Source: RPRC01 sp034933285 (lineage in GTDB: Bacteria > Desulfobacterota > Desulfuromonadia > Geobacterales > Geobacteraceae). Taken from it: a DNA stretch of 64,000 nucleotides. Position 1 is the first letter of the stretch. Each line of letters begins with the position of its first letter. Where the stretch lies: contig JAYFNT010000030.1 of assembly GCA_034933285.1 (NCBI GenBank), positions 1-64,000 on the forward strand. The letters run 5' to 3'. The position numbers and the translations under genes were made by a program. The notes beneath the pieces were generated by a model that had not been told where the DNA came from, ran no database searches, and saw nothing but the letters and a program-made list of their open reading frames with translations. This document shows positions 17,318-26,344 of the stretch, piece after piece.

Positions 17318-19270
17318 TCACTCCCTGCCCACCAGGTTTTCCCCTTCAGCCACCATAAGTTCGCTGATGAGCCGGGTGAAACGCAGGGGGTCTCTTACCG
17401 GCGTCCCTTCCGTGAGCAGTGCCTGGTCGTAGAGGAGTTCGCAGTAGTCGTCCAGCTTTTTGTTCCCTTTGTCCTTGTCGAACAGTTTCTGCATGATCAG
17501 GGTGATGGGGTGCCCCGGGTTCAACTCCAGGATGCGCTTGGATTCCGGAACGTCCTGGTTCATCGCCTTGAGGATCCGCTCCATGTTCGCGTTCATGCCG
17601 TATTCGTCGGCCACCAGGCAGCAGGCGCTGTCGGTGAGGCGGCCGGAAAGACGCACTTCCTTGACGCGGTCATCCAGTTTTTCCTTGATAAAGCCCAGGA
17701 GATCGCCAAACTGCTTTTCCGCTTCCTTCTTCTCTTCCTCGTGCTGTTTTTTTTCCTCTTCGGTCTCGATCTCCAGTTCCCCCTGGAGCACCGATTTCAG
17801 TTTTTTCCCGTCATATTCCGTCAGGCTCTGGACCAGCCATTCATCGATGGGATCGGTGAGGTACAGGACTTCGTACTCTTTCTTCCGGCAAATCTCCAGA
17901 TGGGGCGAGTTTTCCACCACTGCCCGGCTGTTGCCGGTTATGTAATAGATTTCCTTCTGTCCCTCGGGCATACGCTCCAAATACTCCTTCAATGAGACGT
18001 ATGCGCCCGGGTCGGTCCTGGTGCTCTCGAACAGGACCAGCTCCTGCAGTTTTTCACGGTTGGCATGGTCGAAGTGGATGCCTTCCTTCAGCACCGGCCC
18101 GAACTCCTTGTAGAATTTCAGATAATCCTCCGGCTCTTTGTCCTTCATTTCGGCCAGCGTGCCGAGGATCTTGCCCACCAGGTTCTTCTGGATCCTGCGG
18201 ATCTGGACGTCTTCCTGGAGGATTTCGCGGGAAACGTTCAGGGGCAGGTCGCTGGAGTCGACCACACCCTTGACGAAGCGGAGGTAGTCCGGGAGGAGGT
18301 GCTCGCACTTGTCGGTGATGAAGACCCGCTTCACGTAAAGGTGGACGCTCTTGCGGTGCTCGGGCATGAACAGGTCGAAAGGCTTGTGCTCGGGGATGTA
18401 GAGAAGCGCCTTGAATTCGCTGGTTCCCTCGGCTGAGTAATGAATCGTGCGGAGCGGTTTGCCGTAGTCATGGGAAATGTGATTGTAGAATTCGTGGTAC
18501 TCTTCTTCGGTAATCTCGCTCTTCGGCCGCGCCCAGATGGCTTTCATGGAGTTGAGGGTCTCTTCCTCGGTCTTGCTGATCTTCTCCGCCCCTTCGATGG
18601 GCTTGCCGTCTATGCCGCGGGGATATTCCTCCCGGGTAATGTCCATGGTCACGGGGTACTGGACGTAATCCGAATATTTTTTCACGATGGAGCGGATGTG
18701 CCACTCGTCGAGGAATTCCTTCATTTCGTCCTTGAGGTGCAGGATGACATCGGTGCCCCTGGTTTCCTTCTCGCATTCTTCTATGCTGTATGTGCCGTCG
18801 CCCACGGATTCCCATCGCGTAGCCAAGGCTTTGTCGCCTGCACGGCGGGTGACGAGGATAACCTTGTCGGCAGCCATGAAAGAGGCATAGAAGCCGACCC
18901 CGAACTGCCCGATCAGTTCCGGGTGGTCCTTGGCGCTCTGCTCCTTGAGATTCTGGAGAAACGCCTTGGTTCCGGACTGTGCGATGGTGCCGATATTGTT
19001 TTCCACTTCTTCCATGGTCATGCCGATACCGTTGTCACGGATGGTCAGGGTACCTGCCTCCTTGTCCGGGATCAGCTTGATCTTCCAGTCGGGATCGTTT
19101 TCAAGGATCGCCTTGTCGATGTGCGACTCGAAGCGTGCCTTGTCAACGGCATCCGATGCGTTGGAGATCAGCTCGCGGAGGAATATCTCCTTGTTGGAAT
19201 AGAGGGAGTGGATCACCAGATCCAGGAGCTGCTGGACCTCGGTCCGGAAATGCTTAGTGGTCTTGGTCAT
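17318..19270 (-). CDS. htpG: Molecular chaperone HtpG (Hsp90)
   Basis: A 650-residue ATP-dependent chaperone with the complete Hsp90 order: N-terminal GHKL ATPase (1-230) with ELISNASDA (35-43), DNGIGMT and GQFGVGFYASF; a middle domain (about 240-500) with the catalytic arginine region; and a C-terminal dimerisation domain. It lacks the C-terminal MEEVD of cytosolic eukaryotic Hsp90, as expected. AGGAGAAC lies just upstream of the ATG. It is divergent from trpE across about 290 bases. No heat-shock promoter was recognised with confidence. Confidence 0.97.
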   Translation of the reverse strand: MTKTTKHFRTEVQQLLDLVIHSLYSNKEIFLRELISNASDAVDKARFESHIDKAILENDPDWKIKLIPDKEAGTLTIRDNGIGMTMEEVENNIGTIAQSGTKAFLQNLKEQSAKDHPELIGQFGVGFYASFMAADKVILVTRRAGDKALATRWESVGDGTYSIEECEKETRGTDVILHLKDEMKEFLDEWHIRSIVKKYSDYVQYPVTMDITREEYPRGIDGKPIEGAEKISKTEEETLNSMKAIWARPKSEITEEEYHEFYNHISHDYGKPLRTIHYSAEGTSEFKALLYIPEHKPFDLFMPEHRKSVHLYVKRVFITDKCEHLLPDYLRFVKGVVDSSDLPLNVSREILQEDVQIRRIQKNLVGKILGTLAEMKDKEPEDYLKFYKEFGPVLKEGIHFDHANREKLQELVLFESTRTDPGAYVSLKEYLERMPEGQKEIYYITGNSRAVVENSPHLEICRKKEYEVLYLTDPIDEWLVQSLTEYDGKKLKSVLQGELEIETEEEKKQHEEEKKEAEKQFGDLLGFIKEKLDDRVKEVRLSGRLTDSACCLVADEYGMNANMERILKAMNQDVPESKRILELNPGHPITLIMQKLFDKDKGNKKLDDYCELLYDQALLTEGTPVRDPLRFTRLISELMVAEGENLVGRE

Positions 19271-19452
19271 TTGTGGTAGTTCTCCTCGTTCAGATGTTCA
19301 ATTTTGCGCAGATGTTTTCATCGTGAATTAAAATAATCATTTGGCTGCCCATTTGCAAGGGGCGCTGATGATTTTTCTTTCTGCTCCGGTTCGAGCTTTG
19401 TCTCGCAGATTTGAAAGCCGGGTTTCCAAAGATGCTCTACTGCCGCATCAAG

Positions 19453-19481
19453 TTGACACCGGATAACCGCTATGATAGGGT
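19453..19481 (+). promoter_or_regulatory. Possible trp operon promoter
   Basis: A perfect −35 TTGACA (19453-19458) is followed after 17 bases by TAGGGT, a weak −10. A TATGAT string is also near but too close. No Trp-rich leader peptide or attenuator was found between here and trpE. Confidence 0.35.
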
Positions 19482-19556
19482 GAAAATTTAAATATTTGCC
19501 CGACCGCACAGATGGGGATGCCCCTACCCAGCGCCTTTCAACACTCCGGAGACGTT

Positions 19557-21035
19557 ATGTATCAACCCGATTTTCCAACTTTCAGCCAACTTGCCGGCAG
19601 GGGCAACCTGATACCTGTCTACCGGGAAATCATGGCGGACATGGACACACCGGTCAGCGCTTTCAAGAAGATCGATGACGGCAGGTACTCCTTTCTGCTG
19701 GAGAGTATCGAGGGCGGGGAAAAATGGGCGAGATACAGTTTCCTCGGCTCCAATCCGGAGGTTATCATCCGTTCCAGGGGCAACAGGGTGGAAGTGCTTT
19801 CGGCGGACGGAGTGTCCCAATCCCGGGAGGTGGACGATCCGCTCGCTTTCGTCAAGGATTACCTTGCCCGATACGTACCAGTGGAAGTGGAAGGCCTGCC
19901 ACGTTTTTTCGGCGGGGCGGTAGGATACGTCGGCTACGACATGGTGCGCTATTTCGAGCGGATTTCACTGGCAAAGCCGGTAGAACTGGAAGCCTTCGAC
20001 AGCTATCTGGTCATAACGGATACCATCCTGGTTTTCGACACCATCAGGCAGAAGATAAAGGTCGTTTCCAACGCCCACCTGGATGAGGGGAAGGCTCCCG
20101 AGGAGGCTTACGAAGAGGCAAAGTCCAAGATCGACGCCATAATAGGAAAACTGCGGGCGCCCCTTTCCCTGCCCGCGCCCGCCCGTCCGGAAGTCAAGGC
20201 CGACTTCGTATCCAATGTCCTTCGGCAGGACTTCGAGGCCGCGGTTAAATCCGCCAAGGAGTACGTGAGATCCGGCGACGTGATACAGATTGTCTTGTCG
20301 CAGCGCTTTTCGGCTGATCTAACCGTTGATCCCTTTGACATCTACCGCTCTCTCCGCACGTTGAACCCCTCTCCCTACATGTTTTTCCTGCGGCTGGACG
20401 ATACGCTGGTGGTGGGGGCTTCGCCCGAGGTCATGGTCCGCAAGGAGGGGGAGCAGGTGGAGCTCCGCCCCATCGCCGGCACCAGGCCGCGCGGCATGTC
20501 GCGGGAAGACGACGAACGGCTGGAAACAGATTTGCTGGCAGATCCCAAGGAGCGTGCTGAACACGTCATGCTCGTCGACCTGGGGCGCAACGACCTGGGA
20601 AGGGTCTGCGACATCGGCACCGTTCGGGTTACCGAGCTGATGGTGGTGGAGCGCTATTCACACGTCATGCACATCGTCTCGAATGTCCAGGGAAAACTTC
20701 TGGCGGGCAAGGATGCGTTTGACGTTCTCCGGGCCACTTTCCCAGCCGGGACGTTGTCCGGAGCGCCAAAGGTGCGGGCCATGGAGATCATCGAGGAGCT
20801 GGAGCCGGTGCGCAGGGAGATCTACGGCGGCGCGGTGGGGTATTTCTCTTTTTCCGGCAACATGGACATGGCCATCGCCATCCGCACCCTGGTGGTAAAG
20901 GACGGCAGGGTCTTCCTCCAGGCCGGAGCCGGAATCGTCGCCGATTCGGATCCGGCTGCCGAATACCAGGAGACCGTCAACAAGGCCAGGGCCGTGGTCA
21001 AGGCGATTGAGATGGCGGAACAGGGCCTGGATTAA
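19557..21035 (+). CDS. trpE: Anthranilate synthase component I
   Basis: A 492-residue chorismate-binding enzyme making anthranilate with the TrpG amidotransferase. I chose ATG 19557 (CCGGAGA upstream; MYQPDFPTF) over an in-frame ATG 45 bases earlier. Family motifs are PIAGTRPRG (about 310), LVDLGRNDLGRV (about 340-351), AGTLSGAPK and GNMDMAIAIRT near the C-terminus. The N-terminal LLES box for tryptophan feedback (FLLESIEGG) is present, so the enzyme is probably allosterically inhibited by tryptophan. It heads the trp operon; trpG starts 20 bases downstream. Confidence 0.96.
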   Translation: MYQPDFPTFSQLAGRGNLIPVYREIMADMDTPVSAFKKIDDGRYSFLLESIEGGEKWARYSFLGSNPEVIIRSRGNRVEVLSADGVSQSREVDDPLAFVKDYLARYVPVEVEGLPRFFGGAVGYVGYDMVRYFERISLAKPVELEAFDSYLVITDTILVFDTIRQKIKVVSNAHLDEGKAPEEAYEEAKSKIDAIIGKLRAPLSLPAPARPEVKADFVSNVLRQDFEAAVKSAKEYVRSGDVIQIVLSQRFSADLTVDPFDIYRSLRTLNPSPYMFFLRLDDTLVVGASPEVMVRKEGEQVELRPIAGTRPRGMSREDDERLETDLLADPKERAEHVMLVDLGRNDLGRVCDIGTVRVTELMVVERYSHVMHIVSNVQGKLLAGKDAFDVLRATFPAGTLSGAPKVRAMEIIEELEPVRREIYGGAVGYFSFSGNMDMAIAIRTLVVKDGRVFLQAGAGIVADSDPAAEYQETVNKARAVVKAIEMAEQGLD

Positions 21036-21054
21036 ACAGGGTAATGGGGCGCAC

Positions 21055-21627
21055 ATGCTGTTGATGATTGATAACTATGACTCTTTCACGTACAACCTGG
21101 TCCAGTATTTCGGCCAGCTCGGAGAAGAGGTGGTGGTCCACCGCAACGACCGGATCACCCTCGATGAAATCGAGAGGCTTTCCCCGGAGCGGATCGTGAT
21201 CTCGCCGGGGCCGTGCACCCCGGCCGAAGCCGGCATATCGGTGTCTGCCATTCTGCGTTTTGCGGGGAAGGTGCCGCTCTTGGGCGTCTGCCTGGGTCAC
21301 CAGGCGATCGGAGCTGCGTTCGGTGGCCGGGTGACCCGCAGCGAATACCTGATGCACGGCAAGACATCTCCCATTCACCATAACGGCAAGGGCCTTTTCA
21401 GAGGCCTTCCCAACCCTTTCGAGGCGACCCGCTATCATTCACTGATCGTTGAGCGCGAAACATTTCCCGATTGTCTCGAAGTGACCGCCTGGATCGAGAG
21501 CGGCGAGATCATGGGACTGGCCCACAGGGAACTCCCCATTTGGGGGGTACAGTTCCATCCGGAATCGATCCTGACCGAGCGGGGCATGGATATCCTGAGG
21601 AACTTTCTGGAGATGAGTAGGGGATAG
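21055..21627 (+). CDS. trpG: Anthranilate synthase component II (glutamine amidotransferase)
   Basis: A 190-residue class I glutamine amidotransferase supplying ammonia to TrpE, or shared with aminodeoxychorismate synthase (PabA). The start MLLMIDNYDSFTYNLV is the family's canonical N-terminus, so 21055 is preferred to the overlapping upstream frame. The triad is Cys in GVCLGHQAIG (about residue 80), His in GVQFHPESILTE (about 168-179), and the adjacent Glu. The gene is followed by heptamer repeats before trpD, so cotranscription is inferred but not tight. Confidence 0.95.
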   Translation: MLLMIDNYDSFTYNLVQYFGQLGEEVVVHRNDRITLDEIERLSPERIVISPGPCTPAEAGISVSAILRFAGKVPLLGVCLGHQAIGAAFGGRVTRSEYLMHGKTSPIHHNGKGLFRGLPNPFEATRYHSLIVERETFPDCLEVTAWIESGEIMGLAHRELPIWGVQFHPESILTERGMDILRNFLEMSRG

Positions 21628-21727
21628 TTTTAGGTTTTAAGTGTTAAGTAAAAACCCTTAGTCCTAAAACATAAAACTTAACACCTAAAACTTAAAACTT
21701 AAAACTTATAAGTTATAACTTAAAACG
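21628..21727. repeat. Heptameric repeat tract between trpG and trpD
   Basis: Multiple AAAACTT/TTAAAAC-type 7-base units occur on both strands (TTTTAGG, TTTTAAG, then AAAACTT several times), giving a self-complementary AT-rich tract. The same unit occurs after proS. Confidence 0.75.
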
Positions 21728-21743
21728 TTCTTTTGGTGTTTTT

Positions 21744-22796
21744 ATGATCAAAAAAGCCATCGCAAAGGTAGTGGAACGTCAGGACCTCACTGAAGCCGAG
21801 ATGATAGAGGTCATGGATCAGATCATGTCCGGCGAGGCGACCCCGGCCCAGACGGCATCCTTCATCACCGCGCTGCGGATGAAGGGTGAGACGGTCGACG
21901 AGATTACCGGGGCGGCAAGGGTTATGCGCGACCACGCGACCCGCATCAACGTGGGGAGAAATGTCCTGGACATCGACCGCGAGGACATCAACCTGGACCT
22001 GGAAACCGTCCTTGACACCTGCGGCACCGGCGGCAGCGGCACCAACACCTTCAATGTTTCCACCACGGTGGCTTTCGTGGTTTCAGCCTGTGGGGTCATG
22101 GTGGCCAAGCACGGCAACCGTTCGGTTTCGTCCACCTGCGGCAGCGCTGATGTACTGGAAGCTTTGGGGGTCAATCTGGACGTCACTCCCCTGATGGTGG
22201 AGCGTTGCCTGACGGACATTGGCATCGGCTTCCTGTTCGCGCCGGCACTGCACGGAGCAATGAAGCATGCAATCGGGCCGAGGAAAGAGATCGGTATCCG
22301 CACCATCTTCAACATCCTCGGCCCTCTGACCAATCCGGCCGGTGCGCAGTGCCAGGTGCTGGGAGTTTACCGCGAGGACCTGGCAGAGAAGCTTGCCCAC
22401 GTGCTGAGAAAACTCGGCTGCAAGCGGGGCTTTGTCGTGCACGGCCTGGATGGCATGGACGAGATCACCCTGACAACCCAGACCAGGGTTGCGGAAGTGA
22501 CTCCGCAAGGGGTCGGCACCCGGCTGTTCAGCCCCGAAGAACTGGGCTTCACGCGCAGCGTCATGGCCGATCTCAGGGGCGGGGATGCCGTTGCCAACGC
22601 CGCCATCGTGCGGGACGTCCTGGCCGGGGTCCCCGGTCCGAAACGGGATATCGTGCTGCTCAATGCCTCCTTCGGCCTGGTGGCCGCCGGCAAAGCGGAA
22701 GACCTGGCGGAAGGATTGCGCCTTGCCGTTGATGCGATAGATTCGGGCCGGGCAATGGCCCAGTTGGAGAAGCTGGTGGCGATGACCAACGAGTAG
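21744..22796 (+). CDS. trpD: Anthranilate phosphoribosyltransferase
   Basis: A 350-residue enzyme joining PRPP to anthranilate. The PRPP-binding signature DTCGTGGSGTNTFNVST is near residues 92-108, and KHGNRSVSSTCGSADVLE near 121-138 is the second family motif. The N-terminal helical dimerisation domain includes LTEAEMIEVMDQIMSGEA. The length is usual. AACGTTC rather than a strong Shine-Dalgarno precedes the ATG. A Uma2-type gene follows 15 bases downstream with its own AGGAGG. Confidence 0.96.
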   Translation: MIKKAIAKVVERQDLTEAEMIEVMDQIMSGEATPAQTASFITALRMKGETVDEITGAARVMRDHATRINVGRNVLDIDREDINLDLETVLDTCGTGGSGTNTFNVSTTVAFVVSACGVMVAKHGNRSVSSTCGSADVLEALGVNLDVTPLMVERCLTDIGIGFLFAPALHGAMKHAIGPRKEIGIRTIFNILGPLTNPAGAQCQVLGVYREDLAEKLAHVLRKLGCKRGFVVHGLDGMDEITLTTQTRVAEVTPQGVGTRLFSPEELGFTRSVMADLRGGDAVANAAIVRDVLAGVPGPKRDIVLLNASFGLVAAGKAEDLAEGLRLAVDAIDSGRAMAQLEKLVAMTNE

Positions 22797-22811
22797 TTCG
22801 AGGAGGTGACC

Positions 22812-23420
22812 ATGGGACCTCTTGCGGAAGACATGGGGAAGCGCTTCACCTACGCGGAGTATTGCACATGGGACGACGAACAGCGATGGGAGCTGATCGA
22901 CGGCGTTCCCTACAACATGACCCCGGCTCCGGCAACCAGACATCAGAGGATTTCGAGCAACATTCATCTGATGATTTCCGAATTCCTTCGAGGGAAGCAG
23001 TGTGTGCCGTTCTATGCTCCCACTGACGTGGTGTTCGACGAGCATAACGTGGTCCAGCCGGACCTGCTGGTGGTCTGCGACCGGGAGAAGATAACCGAGG
23101 CCAACATCCAGGGCGCGCCGGATCTGGTAATCGAGATCCTTTCGCCCGCCACCGGCCGGAAGGACCGGCGCGAAAAGAAGGCGCTCTATGAACGTTTCGG
23201 CGTGCGGGAATACATAGTGCTCGATCCTTTCAACGAGACGGTGGAGCGCCTTTCCCTGACAGACTGCCGGTATGGGCCACCGGACGTGTTCGGCTGGGAT
23301 GAGACCATGAGATTCGTTGTCCTGCCTGAGCTGGAGCTGGAACTCTGGAGCATATTCGAAAAGGAAAAGACCGAGGCGGTAAATGAGCGGTACCCCGGAT
23401 ATATTACGGAAAATAGTTGA
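22812..23420 (+). CDS. Uma2-family putative endonuclease (DUF820)
   Basis: A 202-residue protein of the Uma2/DUF820 group with a PD-(D/E)xK nuclease core. Visible motifs: ERWELIDGVPY near the N-terminus, VVQPDLLVV with the metal-binding Asp, and APDLVIEILSPATGRKDRR with Glu and Lys about 18 residues on. The AGGAGG site at 22801 selects ATG 22812. The gene is embedded in the trp operon and overlaps trpC by 38 bases, so translation is coupled. Its function is unknown; there is no known role in tryptophan synthesis. The family expands in bacteria as small stand-alone nucleases of uncertain target. Confidence 0.85.
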   Translation: MGPLAEDMGKRFTYAEYCTWDDEQRWELIDGVPYNMTPAPATRHQRISSNIHLMISEFLRGKQCVPFYAPTDVVFDEHNVVQPDLLVVCDREKITEANIQGAPDLVIEILSPATGRKDRREKKALYERFGVREYIVLDPFNETVERLSLTDCRYGPPDVFGWDETMRFVVLPELELELWSIFEKEKTEAVNERYPGYITENS

Positions 23421-24186
23421 GTACAAGAGGCATGAACTGGCATCCGCCAAGTCGCACAGTTCTAAGGCCGAACTGAAGGCCCGATGCGGCGATATGCCGC
23501 CGGTGCGCGGATTCCGGGAATCCCTTGAGCGGGTGGATGGAGCCGGGCGGACCGCTTTGATCGCCGAAGTGAAGAAGGGTTCTCCCAGCAAGGGGGTGAT
23601 CTGCGCCGACTTCGATCCGGTTGCCATTGCCGGGATCTATGAACGGAACGGGGCTGCATGTCTGTCGGTGCTCACCGATGAGCATTTCTTCCTCGGTCAC
23701 CTGGACTATCTCACCCGAATTCGAACCGCCGTGAACATTCCACTTTTGCGGAAGGATTTCATTTTCGACGAATACCAGATCTGGGAGGCGCGTGCCGCCG
23801 GAGCGGATGCCGTACTCCTGATCGCAGCAATGCTGGGTCTTCCCCAAATGCTGGAATTCATCGCCGTAGCCCGCGAGCTGTCTCTTGATATCCTGCTGGA
23901 AGTCCACGACGAGGCGGAACTGGAGAAGGCCCTGGAAACCGATTGCCGCCTGGTCGGCATCAACAACCGCAATCTCCGCACATTCGAGCTCGATCTGGCG
24001 ACAACTGAAAGGCTCTGCGCCCTCATGCCGCCAGGGCGCTTCCCGGTTGCGGAGAGCGGTGTCCATACCCGGGACGATGTTCTCCGGCTTCATGCTGCCG
24101 GGGCACGGGCCTTCCTGATCGGCGAGTCGCTCATGCGCGAGCCCGACATCGGAACGAAAGTGCTGGAAATCCTTGGAGAGAAATAA
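23383..24186 (+). CDS. trpC: Indole-3-glycerol phosphate synthase
   Basis: A 267-residue TIM-barrel enzyme closing the indole ring. Motifs: LIAEVKKGSPSKG (about 45-57, catalytic Lys and Glu), LLRKDFIFDEYQ (about 115-126), GINNRNL and VAESGV. The ATG 23383 lies within the Uma2 gene, giving a 38-base overlap; MSGTPDILRKIVEYKR is a normal TrpC N-terminus. It is monofunctional, with TrpF separate downstream. It is followed by 59 bases and trpB2. Confidence 0.96.
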   Translation: MSGTPDILRKIVEYKRHELASAKSHSSKAELKARCGDMPPVRGFRESLERVDGAGRTALIAEVKKGSPSKGVICADFDPVAIAGIYERNGAACLSVLTDEHFFLGHLDYLTRIRTAVNIPLLRKDFIFDEYQIWEARAAGADAVLLIAAMLGLPQMLEFIAVARELSLDILLEVHDEAELEKALETDCRLVGINNRNLRTFELDLATTERLCALMPPGRFPVAESGVHTRDDVLRLHAAGARAFLIGESLMREPDIGTKVLEILGEK

Positions 24187-24245
24187 GTAGTCCGCTTGTG
24201 CCATTCCTAGTGCCCGTTTGATACCATTCATTTGCAGGAGGTTCC

Positions 24246-25601
24246 ATGACGACCAAGATTCTGCTCCCCGAAGACCGGATTCCGAAACAGTGGTACAACA
24301 TCATTCCCGACATGCCGGGTCCACTGGCGCCGGTCATCAACCCTCAGACTCTGAAGCCGGTCACACCGGACGACCTGCTTCCCATATTTCCCATGTCGCT
24401 GATAGAGCAGGAGGTTTCGCGGGAGCGCTGGATCGATATTCCCGACGAGATTCGCGAGATCTACCAGTTGTGGAGGCCGACCCCACTTTACCGGGCGCGG
24501 AGGCTGGAAAAGGCGCTGGGCACACCCGCACGCATTTATTACAAGCACGAAGGGGTGTCTCCCGCGGGATCCCACAAGCCAAATTCCGCCATACCGCAGG
24601 CATGGTACAACAAGCAGGCCGGCATCCGGAGGCTTGCCACCGAGACCGGCGCCGGCCAGTGGGGCAGTTCCCTGGCCCTTGCCTGTACCTTCTTCGGCAT
24701 GGAGTGCACGGTCTACATGGTAAAGGTCTCGTTCACCCAAAAGCCTTACCGCAAGAGCATGATGCAACTCTGGGGAGCCACCGTGATCGCGTCGCCATCC
24801 GAGTTCACCAATGCCGGCCGCTCCATACTTGCACATGACCCGGACAACCTGGGCAGCCTGGGAATCGCGATATCAGAGGCGGTGGAGGATGCCGCGACCC
24901 ATGAGGATACCAATTATGCCCTGGGCAGCGTTCTGAACCACGTCTGCCTGCACCAGACTGTCATCGGCCAGGAGGCCAAGGCCCAGATGGAGATCGCTGG
25001 ACACTATCCTGACGTGGTCATTGCCTGTTGCGGTGGTGGTTCCAATTTCTCCGGGCTTTCGTTTCCCTTCATCGCGGACCGCGCTACGGGGAAAAAGGTC
25101 CGGTGTGTTGCAGTGGAACCCACTTCCTGCCCCACGCTGACCAAGGGTGTCTATGCCTTCGACTACGGCGATACCGCGAAAATTTCTCCCATTGCCATGA
25201 TGTATACCCTGGGCCATGATTTCATGCCGCCGGGCATCCATGCCGGTGGGCTGCGCTATCACGGCGAATCTCCGTTGGTATCGCAGCTGTGCCATGCGGG
25301 AGAGATCGAAGCCAAGGCCTACAGCCAGAATGCCTGTTTCGAAGCTGCCGTGCTCTTTGCCCGCAGCGAAGGGATCGTTCCGGCGCCCGAATCATCTCAT
25401 GCCATACGCGCTGCAATTGACGAGGCCGTGATGGCAAAGGAAGAGGGAAGGGAAAAGACCATCCTGTTCGGTCTTTCCGGCCACGGACAGGTGGACATGG
25501 CTGCCTATGACGCTTATCTTTCAGGGGCTCTGGAAGACTACGAGTATCCCGAGGAAAAGATCCGGGAGGCGCTGGACCGACTGCCGAAAGTGTCCTTGTA
25601 A
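24246..25601 (+). CDS. trpB2: Tryptophan synthase beta chain, type 2 (TrpB2)
   Basis: A 451-residue PLP enzyme of the TrpB2/TrpB-like group, longer than TrpB1 (396) and with the distinctive N-terminal extension. The PLP lysine is in GSHKPNSAI (near 120). The phosphate-cradle motif is CGGGSNFSG. ETGAGQWG replaces the TrpB1 ETGAGQHG. It makes tryptophan from indole and serine, usually without TrpA. AGGAGG lies 5 bases before the ATG. It has no trpA partner here; the operon also has trpB1. Its role may be indole salvage. The type assignment is firm; the physiological role is inferred. Confidence 0.92.
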   Translation: MTTKILLPEDRIPKQWYNIIPDMPGPLAPVINPQTLKPVTPDDLLPIFPMSLIEQEVSRERWIDIPDEIREIYQLWRPTPLYRARRLEKALGTPARIYYKHEGVSPAGSHKPNSAIPQAWYNKQAGIRRLATETGAGQWGSSLALACTFFGMECTVYMVKVSFTQKPYRKSMMQLWGATVIASPSEFTNAGRSILAHDPDNLGSLGIAISEAVEDAATHEDTNYALGSVLNHVCLHQTVIGQEAKAQMEIAGHYPDVVIACCGGGSNFSGLSFPFIADRATGKKVRCVAVEPTSCPTLTKGVYAFDYGDTAKISPIAMMYTLGHDFMPPGIHAGGLRYHGESPLVSQLCHAGEIEAKAYSQNACFEAAVLFARSEGIVPAPESSHAIRAAIDEAVMAKEEGREKTILFGLSGHGQVDMAAYDAYLSGALEDYEYPEEKIREALDRLPKVSL

Positions 25602-25606
25602 CACGG

Positions 25607-25700
25607 AAATCCCCCTCGATCCCCCTTTCTCAAAGGGGGATGACTGACCGCTCATCTTTGATACCCCCCCTTTATGAAAGGGGGGGTAGGGGGGGGATTT
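25607..25700. repeat. Nested C/G-rich palindromic element
   Basis: Outer ends AAATCCCCC (25607-25615) and GGGGGATTT (25692-25700) enclose two inner hairpins: CCCCCTTT/AAAGGGGG (25621-25639) and CCCCCCCTTT/AAAGGGGGGG (25664-25686). It lies between trpB2 and trpF. A damaged relative is at 9816. Confidence 0.75.
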
Positions 25701-25723
25701 GAAACGGAAAAAAGGTGCCGGTT

Positions 25724-26335
25724 ATGGTCAAAGTCAAGATCTGCGGGATTACAAACGAGGATGATGCTCTGCAGGCGGTGGACGCGGGCGCCGATGCCCT
25801 GGGTTTCGTATTCTACAACCTGTCACCCCGCTGCATTACCTTCGAGGCGGCGGAGAGGATTATTCGCAGACTGCCGCCGTTCGTCGCGGCTGTCGGGGTC
25901 TTCGTCAACAATCCCGCCACTTTCATTGCCAGTGCGGTAGAGCGCAGCGGTATAGGAATCGTCCAGCTTCACGGCGATGAGTCGCCTGCATTTTGTTCGG
26001 GGCTCCGGCACAAGGTGGTAAAGGCTTTTCGTGTCCGGGACATCACCAGCCTGGACGCAATTCGGAATTACCCCGTATCCGGCTATCTTCTCGATGCCTA
26101 TGTGCCCGGGGCTTACGGCGGAACCGGCCTGACCTTCAACTGGGAAACCGCCAGGTTAGCCAAGCAGTATGGCCCCATAATACTGGCAGGCGGTTTGAAC
26201 CCTACCAACGTTCTCAAGGCTGTGGAGACTGTGGAGCCATACGGGATCGACGTTTCCAGCGGGGTGGAGGCTTCACCCGGAAAGAAGGACCACGCCAGGG
26301 TGACGGAGCTGATAAGGCGTGCGAAACGTCTGTGA
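25724..26335 (+). CDS. trpF: Phosphoribosylanthranilate isomerase
   Basis: A 203-residue TIM-barrel isomerase. Catalytic cysteine in KICGITNEDDA (residue 7 region) and Asp in LLDAYVPGAYGGTG are present; the phosphate loop includes LAGGLNP and SSGVEASPGKKD. The ATG at 25724 (MVKVKICG) has AAGGTG about 7 bases upstream; the in-frame GTG at 25715 is less likely. It follows the palindromic element after trpB2 and precedes the possible intron remnant before trpB. Confidence 0.95.
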   Translation: MVKVKICGITNEDDALQAVDAGADALGFVFYNLSPRCITFEAAERIIRRLPPFVAAVGVFVNNPATFIASAVERSGIGIVQLHGDESPAFCSGLRHKVVKAFRVRDITSLDAIRNYPVSGYLLDAYVPGAYGGTGLTFNWETARLAKQYGPIILAGGLNPTNVLKAVETVEPYGIDVSSGVEASPGKKDHARVTELIRRAKRL

Positions 26336-26344
26336 TAACTTGGT

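Noticed and set aside
19482..19556. Possible tryptophan attenuator before trpE
   Set aside because: No short leader peptide with Trp codons and no competing terminator hairpin could be found in the trpE leader.
21628..21727. CRISPR-like array
   Set aside because: The repeats are 7 bases long, contiguous and without spacers, so this is a heptameric tandem repeat.
22083..23627. 514-codon reverse-strand frame opposite trpD, Uma2 and trpC
   Set aside because: It is a GC-driven shadow: the forward genes have clear families and ribosome sites, while this product has no recognisable domain.
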